Source of the DNA: an uncultured Collinsella sp.
Lineage (GTDB): Bacteria; Actinomycetota; Coriobacteriia; Coriobacteriales; Coriobacteriaceae
Assembly: GCA_900548565.1 (NCBI GenBank)
Contig: URKV01000057.1
Location: forward strand, 1 to 11,051
Direction of reading: 5' to 3'
Length of the DNA stretch: 11,051 nt
Shown here: one piece after another, positions 1 to 6,353 of the stretch
Layout of the letters: each line of letters opens with the position of its first letter
Position numbering within the stretch: the stretch's first letter is position 1
Made by a program: the position numbers and the translations under genes
The notes under the pieces: generated by a model
Seen by the model: the letters and a program-made list of their open reading frames with translations, nothing else
Database searches by the model: none
What the model was told of the DNA's origin: nothing

Positions 1-41
1 GCGTAAGATCGTCGGCAGCGTCAGATGTGTATAAGAGCCAG
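1..41 (+). other. Nextera sequencing adapter with i5 index (artefact)
   Basis: Bases 1-8 (GCGTAAGA) match a Nextera i5 index, 9-22 (TCGTCGGCAGCGTC) the read-1 adapter, and 23-41 the 19-base Tn5 mosaic end with one mismatch (C for A at 38). The same sequence is found in reverse complement at the other end. It is library adapter left in the assembly, not genomic DNA. Genomic sequence probably begins at about base 42, because the nfnB reading frame stops resembling its family exactly there. Confidence 0.97.
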
Positions 42-617
42 GAACTCGGGGATGCCGTAGACCAGCACGCCGCCGCCGGTGAAGAATGCCTCGAAGACGG
101 TGACGTCAAAGCCGTTGCGGGCGAGCTCGCCGGCGCAGGTGATGCCGGACGGGCCGGAGCCGACGACGGCAACCTTCTTGCCGTTCTTGGGGGCCATCTT
201 GGGCGTGGAGGCGAGCTCGGGGCGGTCACCCAGGAAGCGCTCGAGCTGGCCGATGGCCACGGGCTCGGACTTCTTGCCACGGATGCACTTGCCCTCGCAC
301 TGGTTCTCCTGCGGGCAGACGCGGCCGCAGATGGCGGGAAGCATGGAGTCCTCGCGGATGGTATCGAGAGCGCCGCCGAAGTCCTTCTCGCGGATCTGTT
401 CGATAAAGCGGGGGATGTTGATGTTGACGGGGCAGCCCTCAACACAGAACGGCTTCTTGCAGTTGAGGCAGCGCTCGGCCTCGGCCAGCGCCATCTCCTC
501 GGTGAAGCCCTTGTCGACGGGGCGGAAGTCGCAGGCGCGCTCGGCAGCCGGCTCCTCGTTATCGGGGGTGCGGGGCGACTTCATATCGGCAACGAAACGA
601 CCGTTAACTAGTGGCAT
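42..617 (-). CDS. nfnB: NfnB / GltD-like flavoprotein subunit, 3'-truncated by contig end
   Basis: This is the N-terminal 192 residues of an NADPH-linked FAD and iron-sulfur oxidoreductase of the glutamate synthase small-subunit type. Cys50, 53, 58 and 62 (CLNCKKPFCVEGCP) and Cys97, 101, 107 and 111 are the ligands of the two N-terminal [4Fe-4S] clusters. GSGPSG (153-158) opens the FAD-binding Rossmann fold, and VYGIPEF (186-192) is the last genuine stretch. Family members run to about 460 residues, so the NADPH domain is missing. The ATG at 615-617 lies inside the end of nfnA (10-base overlap), which implies translational coupling. Automatic annotation would call it glutamate synthase (gltA/gltD). 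Pairing with nfnA, and no large glutamate synthase subunit in view, favours NfnB, the subunit that holds the bifurcating flavin and the NADPH site. The four residues LIHI that would follow are adapter. Confidence 0.88.
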
Positions 618-1447
618 GCGCAGCTCTTTTCCTCATAGGCCTTGAGGGACTCGCCCTCTTCGGAACGGTAAGCGGCCTGGCGGGCACGAAGGTCATCCCA
701 GTCGACCAGGGTGGCATCGAAGTCGGGGCCGTCGACGCAAGCGAACTTGGTCACGCCGCCCACCTCGACGCGGCAGCAGCCGCACATGCCGGTGCCGTCA
801 ACCATGATGGGGTTGAGCGACGCGGTGATGGGGGTGTCGTACTTCTGGGCGGTGAGGGTCGAGAACTTCATCATCGGAACGGGGCCGACGCAGAAGACCT
901 GGCTCACGGCCTTGTCCTGCAGCAAGCGCTCCAGCGGAGCGGTGACAACGCCCTGCTCGCCGTAGGAGCCGTCGTCGGTGGTGATGTGGATGTGGTCCTC
1001 GTCGAGGAGCTCGCGGAACTGGTCCTCCATGAGCAGGAGGTCCTTGGTGCGGGCGCCCATGATGGCGTGCACCTCGTGGCCGGTCTCGACCAGGTGCTTG
1101 GCGACCGGGAAGGCAATTGCCAGGCCGACGCCGCCGCCAATGACGGCGCAGGGGCCCTCGGCCATCTCGGTGGGAACGCCCAGCGGGCCCACGACGTCGC
1201 GCAGCGACTCGCCGGCCTCGTAGGTGGAAAGCATTTCGGTGGTCTTGCCGATCATCATGAAGATGAACTCGACCCAGCCCTCGTCACCGTTCCAGCCGGC
1301 CAGGGTAAACGGGACGCGCTCGCCCGTCTCGTTGGCGCGAACCATGAGGAACTGTCCAGCGTGCGCATGCTTGGCGATTGCAGGCGCCTCGATGCGGAAC
1401 TTGAACACCTTCTCCGAGAACTGCGTCTTCTCCAGGATTTTATACAT
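608..1447 (-). CDS. nfnA: NfnA: ferredoxin-NADP reductase alpha subunit (PyrK/SudB-like)
   Basis: A 279-residue, cytoplasmic FAD, NAD and [2Fe-2S] electron-transfer protein. RVPFTLA (44-50) and GPLG (87-90) lie in the FAD barrel. GGGVGLA (104-110), GARTKDLLLM (131-140) and CVGPVPMM (186-193) form the NAD-binding half. Cys222, Cys224/225 and Cys237 near the C-terminus fit the [2Fe-2S] ligands. Known NfnA proteins use an aspartate as the fourth ligand, and Asp217 in VDGTGMC is the candidate. Full length for the family (~280). With NfnB it should form the NADH-dependent reduced ferredoxin:NADP+ oxidoreductase, which makes NADPH from NADH plus reduced ferredoxin in anaerobes. An AGAGGGG ribosome site sits just before the ATG. 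Stand-alone sulfide dehydrogenase or dihydroorotate dehydrogenase electron-transfer subunits (SudB, PyrK) look similar, but no pyrD is adjacent. Confidence 0.88.
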   Translation of the reverse strand: MYKILEKTQFSEKVFKFRIEAPAIAKHAHAGQFLMVRANETGERVPFTLAGWNGDEGWVEFIFMMIGKTTEMLSTYEAGESLRDVVGPLGVPTEMAEGPCAVIGGGVGLAIAFPVAKHLVETGHEVHAIMGARTKDLLLMEDQFRELLDEDHIHITTDDGSYGEQGVVTAPLERLLQDKAVSQVFCVGPVPMMKFSTLTAQKYDTPITASLNPIMVDGTGMCGCCRVEVGGVTKFACVDGPDFDATLVDWDDLRARQAAYRSEEGESLKAYEEKSCACH

Positions 1448-1552
1448 AGAACCCCTCTCTTGTTAGGGCCGCCGAACCGTGCCTCCACGGAAATGGACGG
1501 TAGCCCGAATAAAACCGTACGCGCACAGGCGTTGTGCAGACATACGGTGCAA

Positions 1553-1581
1553 ATTATACCCTCATGGACATGTCGCTTACG
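1553..1581 (-). promoter_or_regulatory. Candidate nfnAB promoter
   Basis: Read on the minus strand, bases 1558-1553 are a perfect TATAAT, about 105 bases before the nfnA ATG. The -35 position (1576-1581, CGTAAG) is a poor match. Transcription would begin near 1546, giving a leader of about 100 bases. Since pth just upstream ends in a strong hairpin, nfnAB needs its own promoter. This is the only good -10 box I see in the gap. Confidence 0.5.
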
Positions 1582-1621
1582 TGTGTCTTCGGCTGTTGGG
1601 AGCAGGGTTTATCCACTTTGG

Positions 1622-1819
1622 CCTACCAAAGGGGGAGAGGTTTATTTTGGTCGGTTTTATCAGGTAAAACGGCAAATGGGGCCGGCCTCGCGCTTCGGTG
1701 AGGCCGGCCCCATTTGGAGCGTTGCATATGTATGGCGGCACAGGGTTTATTGCGACGCGGCATCCGCGGCGTTTCCGCATATAAAACCTGCCAAAATAAA
1801 CCTGTCCCTAAATGGTAGG
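1622..1819. repeat. 198-bp palindromic element with 39-bp imperfect terminal inverted repeats
   Basis: The left end (1622-1660) and the reverse complement of the right end (1819-1781) match at 32 of 39 positions. The inner 23 bases (1638-1660 against 1803-1781) match at 21 of 23. A GC-rich 17-bp perfect hairpin lies between them. The element ends two bases before the pth stop codon and fills most of the pth-nfnA gap. It encodes no plausible protein. The structure suggests a MITE- or REP-like palindromic repeat that now carries the pth terminator. The rest of this 374-base gap (1448-1621) holds the nfnA leader and its -10 box. Confidence 0.65.
1673..1716 (-). terminator. Hairpin terminator downstream of pth
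   Basis: Two perfect 17-base arms (1673-1689 and 1700-1716, CAAATGGGGCCGGCCTC and its complement) enclose a 10-base loop containing CTTCG. On the minus strand, where pth transcription arrives, the stem is followed after two bases by GTTTT. That is a short but acceptable U-tract. There is no T-run on the plus-strand side, so termination is expected mainly for pth. Confidence 0.65.
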
Positions 1820-1821
1820 TT

Positions 1822-2451
1822 TTAGTGCTTGCCGTTGGCGGAGGCGGCACCGTTGACGTGGTCGCGGGCATAGACCACGCCGTGCACGATCGCCAGGCCG
1901 GCGGCGTCGGCCGCGCGGGCGCAGGTGTCCTGGAAATCCTCGGCCTCGCGGGCGCGCAGCTGCTTAAGAACGTAGTCGGCGACGGCCATCTTGCCGGGAG
2001 GGTTGCCGATGCCGGTGCGGATGCGGCTGAAGTCGCGGCTGCCCATCTTGTCGATGATGGAGCGCAGGCCGTTGTGACCGGCGTGGCCGCCGCCCACCTT
2101 AACACGTACGTCGCCGGCGGGAATGTCGAGCTCGTCGTGGATCACGAGCAGCTCCTCGACCTTGATTTTGTACTCGCGGCAGAGCTTGGAGATGGGGCCA
2201 CCCGAGGTATTCATATACGACTGCGGCTTGACCAGTACAATCTGGCGCTTACCGCCCTCTTCCTCGGGATCGTTGATGTTGATGAGCGCGACCTCGGCGC
2301 CGGCCTGGTTTTTCCAGTACGTGACGCCGGCCTGACGGGCCAGCTCGTCGATCGCCTTAAAGCCGGCGTTGTGGCGGGTCTCGGCATATTCCTCGCCAGG
2401 GTTGCCAAGCCCGGCAACCATGCGAATCTTAAGCGGCTGTGCAGCTGCCAT
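1822..2451 (-). CDS. pth: Peptidyl-tRNA hydrolase
   Basis: Hydrolyses the ester bond of peptidyl-tRNAs that drop off ribosomes, recycling tRNA in the cytoplasm. The 209-residue protein has all the family blocks: GLGNPGEEYAETRHNAGF (14-31), KPQSYMNTSG (75-84), HDELD (105-109), GGGHAGHNGLRS (120-131) and RTGIGNPPG (145-153). By alignment to E. coli Pth, the active-site residues are Asn17, His27, Asn81, Asp106 and His126-Asn127; His27 is the catalytic base. The length is normal (E. coli 194), with a short extra C-terminal tail. A GGAGGA ribosome site (2457-2462) stands six bases before the ATG. prs upstream is closed by a strong terminator, so pth should have its own promoter in 2452-2569, though I see no clear -35/-10 pair there. 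Confidence 0.97.
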   Translation of the reverse strand: MAAAQPLKIRMVAGLGNPGEEYAETRHNAGFKAIDELARQAGVTYWKNQAGAEVALININDPEEEGGKRQIVLVKPQSYMNTSGGPISKLCREYKIKVEELLVIHDELDIPAGDVRVKVGGGHAGHNGLRSIIDKMGSRDFSRIRTGIGNPPGKMAVADYVLKQLRAREAEDFQDTCARAADAAGLAIVHGVVYARDHVNGAASANGKH

Positions 2452-2569
2452 GTTTGTCCTCCGTTACGTAAATAGTTCAATCAACGACAAAGGCTACCAC
2501 GCCCGCCGAAGGCGAGACTTCGTTTCAGCGAAATCCCACCAGACAAAAGCACGGCTGCGGCAGAGCAAG

Positions 2570-2645
2570 CCGTCGGAACAGAAGAAACCCCCGCGCGACC
2601 TTTGCGAAGCAAGGGGGAGCGCGGGGGTTTCTTCTGTTCCGACGG
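2570..2645. terminator. Bidirectional terminator hairpin after prs
   Basis: Perfect 27-base inverted arms (2570-2596 and 2619-2645) surround a 22-base loop that can itself fold (CCTTTGC/GCAAGGG). The GC core CCCCCGCGC/GCGCGGGGG is followed by TTTCTTCT on either strand. That is the form of an intrinsic terminator working in both directions. It lies 30 bases past the prs stop codon and is best assigned to prs. The complementarity continues well past the U-tract (through GTTCCGACGG), which termination alone does not need. Confidence 0.85.
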
Positions 2646-2674
2646 CGATGCGCCGGGTTGCAAGGACGATGCGA

Positions 2675-3661
2675 CTACAGCGCGAAATCGCCGCCGACGA
2701 GCGTGGAGACGGGCTCCTCGTGGTAAACGGCGGAGATGGCCTGAGCGAACTCCTCGGCGACCGAGATGGTCTTGATCTTGCCGCCGACCTCGACGGGAAT
2801 GGCGTCGGTGACAAGGCACTCGACGATCGGGGCGTCGTTCAGACGCTCGATGGCCGGACCGGAGAAGATGCCGTGGGTGGCGCAGACGTAGATGTCGCCA
2901 GCGCCCATAGCCTTGAGCTCCTTGACGTTGGCGCACAGGGTGCCAGCGGTGTCGATCATGTCGTCGTTGATGATGCAGGTCTTGCCCTTGATGTCACCGA
3001 TGATGCCCATGACCTCGGCGGCGTTGTGGCGCGGACGGCCCTTGTGGGCGATGGCCAGGTCGCAGCCGAGCATGTCGGACAGCTTCTTGGCGGCCTTGGC
3101 GCGGCCCACATCGGGGGAGACGACAACCAGGTTGTCGGTGTCGAAGTGCATGTCGTTGTAGTACTGGCCAAACAGCGGCAGCGCGGACAGGTGGTTAACC
3201 GGGATATCGAAGAAGCCCTGAATCTGGCCCTGGTGCAGGTCGAGGGTGATGATGCGGTTGACGCCAGCGCGCTCGAGCAGGTTGGCGACGAGGCGGGCGG
3301 TGATGGGCTCACGCGGGCCGGCCTTGCGGTCCTGGCGGGCATAGCCGTAGTGGGTGATGACGGCGGTGATGGAGCGGGCGGATGCGCGCTTGGCAGCGTC
3401 GGTGGCGATGAGCAGCTCCATGAGCATGTCGTTGACGTTGCCGCCGGCCACGGACTGAATCAGGAAGACGTCGGCGCCGCGGACGGTTTCGTCGTAGCGG
3501 GCGTAAATCTCACCGTTGGCGAACTGCTTTAGCGTAAGGCCCGAAAGCTCGACCCCAAGGTACTCAGCGATCTTCTGAGCGAGGGGACGGTTGGAGGAAC
3601 CGGAATACACGCGGATGGACTTGCGCATATTCTCCGACTTCTCGGGATCATTAATCGGCAT
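2675..3661 (-). CDS. prs: Ribose-phosphate pyrophosphokinase (PRPP synthetase)
   Basis: Makes 5-phosphoribosyl-1-pyrophosphate from ribose 5-phosphate and ATP, the precursor for purines, pyrimidines, NAD, histidine and tryptophan. The 328-residue protein shows FANGEIYARYDETVRG (47-62), the THYGYARQDRK ATP-site segment (103-113, with His104), the PRPP-synthetase signature DLHQGQIQGFFDIPVNHL (141-158) with its metal-binding His143, and the ribose-phosphate loop DDMIDTAGT (233-241). Length and motifs fit class I enzymes, which need phosphate and are inhibited by ADP. GGAGAAGG (3665-3672) stands three bases before the ATG at 3661. A second Met at residue 12 (MRKSIRVYSG) is a possible alternative start, but the strong ribosome site favours the longer form. 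It lies between glmU and pth, a common Gram-positive order, but each has its own terminator here. Confidence 0.97.
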   Translation of the reverse strand: MPINDPEKSENMRKSIRVYSGSSNRPLAQKIAEYLGVELSGLTLKQFANGEIYARYDETVRGADVFLIQSVAGGNVNDMLMELLIATDAAKRASARSITAVITHYGYARQDRKAGPREPITARLVANLLERAGVNRIITLDLHQGQIQGFFDIPVNHLSALPLFGQYYNDMHFDTDNLVVVSPDVGRAKAAKKLSDMLGCDLAIAHKGRPRHNAAEVMGIIGDIKGKTCIINDDMIDTAGTLCANVKELKAMGAGDIYVCATHGIFSGPAIERLNDAPIVECLVTDAIPVEVGGKIKTISVAEEFAQAISAVYHEEPVSTLVGGDFAL

Positions 3662-3705
3662 TACCCTTCTCCTTTATATCGAATGCCATATAGATGCCTT
3701 GTTGC

Positions 3706-3711
3706 ATTGTA
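3706..3711 (-). promoter_or_regulatory. Weak candidate -10 box for prs
   Basis: On the minus strand bases 3711-3706 read TACAAT, 45 bases before the prs ATG. There is no good -35 hexamer 16-18 bases upstream; a TTGACG lies about 40 bases upstream, which is too far. The glmU terminator lies behind it, so a prs promoter is expected in this gap. Confidence 0.3.
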
Positions 3712-3802
3712 ACCGCGCGGCGGGGTTTATCGAGTCTTGATAACGTCTTTACCGTCAACGGACACGAACCGACCACTCATCCTGTCGCGCAGGTCACGAT
3801 AG

Positions 3803-3836
3803 AAAAAAGGAGCCGCCCCCATGGGAACAGCTCCTT
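3803..3836 (-). terminator. Intrinsic terminator of glmU
   Basis: On the minus strand AAGGAGC (3836-3830) pairs with GCTCCTT (3813-3807) across a 16-base loop, and the stem runs straight into six T residues (3808-3803). It begins 18 bases after the glmU stop codon. This is a textbook rho-independent terminator for transcription coming from glmU. Confidence 0.88.
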
Positions 3837-3853
3837 AGATGCTTGGTAAAACG

Positions 3854-5266
3854 TTATACCTCGTCGTCCTCGTGCAGACGGCGGCGATAATCGGCGGCCC
3901 AGCCCTCAATATTTACCTGACGGGCACGACCCAGGCCAAGTGCGTCTGCCGGGACCGGCTCGGTGATGACGGAGCCGGCGGCCACGAGCGCGCCGTCGCC
4001 AATCTGGGCGGGCGCGACCATCATGGTGTCGGAGCCGATGAAGGCATCCTTGCCGATGACGGTCTTGTGCTTGTGTACGCCATCGTAGTTGCAGGTGATG
4101 GAGCCCGCGCCCACGTTGACGCCGGAGCCCATGGTGGTATCGCCGATGTAGGACAGGTGCGGCACCTTGGAGCCCTCGCCGATCGTGGACTTCTTGATCT
4201 CCACGTGCGTGCCGGCCTTGGAACCGTCGAGCATGTGGGTGCCCGGGCGCAGGTAGGCGCGCGGGCCGCAGTCGACGCCGTTCTCGATGACGGCCTCGAC
4301 GGCGATGGTTTCATCGATGGTGCAGCCGCTGCCGACGGTGGTGTCGGTGAGGCGGCTGTTGGGGCCGAGCTGGCACTCCTCGCCCACGGTGACGTGGCCG
4401 ATCAGGTGCGTCTGCGGCCACACGACGGTGTCACGGCCGATAACGGCATCGGGGCCGATCCAGGCCTGCGTGGGATCGATGAACGTGACGCCCTCGGCCA
4501 TCCAGTGCTCGTTGATGCGGTCGCGCGCGATAGCGGTGAGCTGCGCGAGCTGAATGCGGCTGTTGACGCCCAGGCCGTCGCGGTAGTCATCGCAGTGGAA
4601 GATGGAGACCGCCTGGCCGTGACCCTTGAGGATTTCGAGCATGTCGGGCAGGTAGTACTCGGACTGCGCGTTGTCGTTGCCGATCTCGTTAATGTGGGCG
4701 GCGAGCTGCGCGCCGTCAAAGGCGTAGCAGCCGGCGTTGCACTCCAGCAGCGTGGCGGCCTGCTCGGGCGTGCAGTCCTTCTGCTCGATGATGCGCTCGA
4801 TCTGGCCGTCGGCGCCCAGCTTGATGCGGCCGTAGCCGAAGGGGTCGGGCGGGGTCATGGTCATGACGGTGCAGGCGAGCTCGCCGGTGGCGACGGTTTG
4901 CGCGAACTTGGCAACGGTGTCGGCGGTGATGAGGGGCAAGTCGCCGTTGAGCACGACGACGGGGCCTTGCGTGATGCCGCAGGCCTCGAGCGCGACTTTC
5001 ACGGCGTGACCGGTGCCCAGGCGCTCGGTCTGCTCGACGCACTCGACCTTGGTGGCGCTGCTGGCGTAGGTGCCGTCGATGAGGGCGCGCATCTCGTCGG
5101 CGTGGCTGCCGATGACGACCACGACGCGGTTGCAGCCGGCCTTGATGGTAGCGTCGACGATCCACTGGACCATGGGCTTGCCCAGGATCTTGTGCGAAAC
5201 CTTGCAGTGGTTCGACTTCATGCGGGTGCCCTCGCCGGCAGCGAGGATAATTGCGGTTGCGTCCAT
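3854..5266 (-). CDS. glmU: Bifunctional GlmU: GlcNAc-1-P uridyltransferase / GlcN-1-P acetyltransferase
   Basis: Catalyses the last two steps to UDP-N-acetylglucosamine, the precursor of peptidoglycan. The 470-residue protein has an N-terminal nucleotidyltransferase domain (about 1-235) and a C-terminal left-handed beta-helix acetyltransferase (about 260-460). The first carries LAAGEGTRMKS (8-18), GTGHAV (84-89) and NGDLPL (107-112, with metal-binding Asp109). The second is built of hexapeptide repeats. By alignment to E. coli GlmU, Arg340, His370 (catalytic base, in PHLSYIGD) and Asn393 are conserved. The start is the ATG at 5266, where MDATAIILAAG begins as in the family, with AGGAGA (5271-5276) four bases before it. 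A longer open frame to 5476 has no homologous sequence and overlaps the divergent gene's leader. Full length, with its own terminator downstream. Confidence 0.96.
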   Translation of the reverse strand: MDATAIILAAGEGTRMKSNHCKVSHKILGKPMVQWIVDATIKAGCNRVVVVIGSHADEMRALIDGTYASSATKVECVEQTERLGTGHAVKVALEACGITQGPVVVLNGDLPLITADTVAKFAQTVATGELACTVMTMTPPDPFGYGRIKLGADGQIERIIEQKDCTPEQAATLLECNAGCYAFDGAQLAAHINEIGNDNAQSEYYLPDMLEILKGHGQAVSIFHCDDYRDGLGVNSRIQLAQLTAIARDRINEHWMAEGVTFIDPTQAWIGPDAVIGRDTVVWPQTHLIGHVTVGEECQLGPNSRLTDTTVGSGCTIDETIAVEAVIENGVDCGPRAYLRPGTHMLDGSKAGTHVEIKKSTIGEGSKVPHLSYIGDTTMGSGVNVGAGSITCNYDGVHKHKTVIGKDAFIGSDTMMVAPAQIGDGALVAAGSVITEPVPADALGLGRARQVNIEGWAADYRRRLHEDDEV

Positions 5267-5298
5267 GTGATCTCCTGTTACGTTATAGAGACGTGTGT

Positions 5299-5326
5299 TT
5301 GGAAACGATACACGGCGCAATATGAT
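5299..5326 (+). promoter_or_regulatory. Candidate promoter of the cbrVUT operon
   Basis: TTGGAA (5299-5304) and TATGAT (5321-5326), separated by 16 bases, form a reasonable sigma-70 promoter reading toward cbrV. Transcription would start near 5333 and leave a GC-rich leader of about 127 bases. On the opposite strand TATAAC (5287-5282) is a weak -10 candidate for glmU, so the 193-base divergent gap may hold two promoters facing apart. No B12-box-like sequence is seen in the leader. Confidence 0.45.
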
Positions 5327-5459
5327 ACCGCAGGCATATGTTGAGCGCGTAGCGATTGGTTTGCGGCGGTTGAGGCTTGCGCCGCCGGCGTGGCGTTTGC
5401 GCTGCTTGCGTGCGGCGTTGGCGGTGCTGCGGAGCTGTCGTTTGAGCGAGGGGACGGGG

Positions 5460-6353
5460 GTGCCCGTGGACAACATACGAGAGGAGTTTGGCGGCGAGCC
5501 CGTCGCGGCATTCTCGATGTCGCATCCGGCTGTGCCGGCACTCTATATAGTACTGACGCTGGGGCTCACCATGTTCTCGATGCAACCGGTGCTGATCGCG
5601 CTGTCGCTTGCGGGCGGGCTGGCGTACGGGCTTGCGACGCGCGGTGCTGCGCGCACGTTGGGGGCGCTTCGCTGGCAGTTGCCGGTGATTTCGATTATCG
5701 CGCTGGTCAATCCGCTGTTTAGCGCCTCGGGCTCGACGGAGCTGTTCCGTATTGGCATGCGCGCGGTGTATCTGGAAAGCATGGTATACGGCCTGTGCAT
5801 GGGCGGGCTGTTTGTGGCGAGCGTGCTGTGGTTTGAGGCCGCGGCGTCGATGCTCGAATACGACAAGGTGCTCGCACTGTTAGGCAACGCCGCGCCGGTG
5901 ATCGCGCTTATGATCTCGATGTGCATGCGGCTTATCCCACAGTTTTTGCGCCGCGGCCGCACGGTGCTGGCGGTGCAGGACGCGATTGATGTACCGGGGC
6001 GTGCGCCGGCCGACCCCGTGCGCTCGCGCTTGCGGGCATCGAGCGTGTTGATGGGCTGGGGCATGGAAGATTCGCTGGAGCGCGCGGACGCGATGCGCTC
6101 GCGCGGGTGGGGTGCCGCGACGCGTCGTACGACGTATGCGCGGTATCGGCTGGGGCACAGTGACGTTGCCGCGCTGGCCGGGCTCGTACTGTTTGGCGCT
6201 GCCGCGGTGGCGGTGGCGTGGACCGCGACGACGCAGTATTCGTTTTATCCGCAGCTCTCGGTGCCGGCGCCGTGGCCAGGCTATGTCGTGTACGCCGCCT
6301 GGATGGTGTTGCCTTGCGCGTTGCACGCGATTGATGAGAAGAGGTTTGGCTGA
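5460..6353 (+). CDS. cbrV: ECF transporter transmembrane coupling subunit (EcfT/CbiQ family, CbrV-type)
   Basis: A 297-residue membrane protein that couples ATP hydrolysis to a substrate-binding S component. Hydrophobic segments lie near residues 27-59, 74-87, 108-125, 147-159, 236-256 and 275-290. Between them is a cytoplasmic helical region with PQFLRRGRTVLAVQDA (160-175) and ERADAMRSRGWG (207-218). The last contains the x-R-G coupling motif that docks on the ATPases; the first coupling motif is divergent. I chose GTG at 5460: GAGGGG (5448-5453) lies six bases before it, and family similarity begins around FSMSHPAVPALY (18-29), too early for the ATG at 5517. An ATG at 5295 would add 55 residues without membrane character. 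The stop codon shares one base with the next start (TGATG), so translation is coupled. The name CbrV rests on the operon arrangement. Confidence 0.82.
   Translation: MPVDNIREEFGGEPVAAFSMSHPAVPALYIVLTLGLTMFSMQPVLIALSLAGGLAYGLATRGAARTLGALRWQLPVISIIALVNPLFSASGSTELFRIGMRAVYLESMVYGLCMGGLFVASVLWFEAAASMLEYDKVLALLGNAAPVIALMISMCMRLIPQFLRRGRTVLAVQDAIDVPGRAPADPVRSRLRASSVLMGWGMEDSLERADAMRSRGWGAATRRTTYARYRLGHSDVAALAGLVLFGAAAVAVAWTATTQYSFYPQLSVPAPWPGYVVYAAWMVLPCALHAIDEKRFG

Noticed and set aside
42..617. Assignment as the small subunit of NADPH glutamate synthase
   Set aside because: No large subunit gene is adjacent, and the gene is coupled to an NfnA-type partner; NfnB explains the context better.
1577..1780. 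Small protein genes inside the 198-bp element and the pth-nfnA gap
   Set aside because: The short frames mostly translate the inverted repeats, have no ribosome site and show no protein-like pattern.
611..1825. Long plus-strand open frame antisense to nfnA (404 codons)
   Set aside because: Ala/Gly/Asp-rich shadow of a GC-rich gene on the other strand, with no recognisable domain. The same holds for the antisense frames at 2369-3532, 3839-5344 and 7424-8119.
5333..5459. Cobalamin riboswitch in the cbrV leader
   Set aside because: No B12-box-like motif was found by eye, and the leader is short for that class; a model search would settle it.
5267..5476. N-terminally extended GlmU (to 5476) and extended CbrV (from 5295)
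   Set aside because: The extensions overlap each other on opposite strands, lack family similarity, and better starts with ribosome sites exist at 5266 and 5460.
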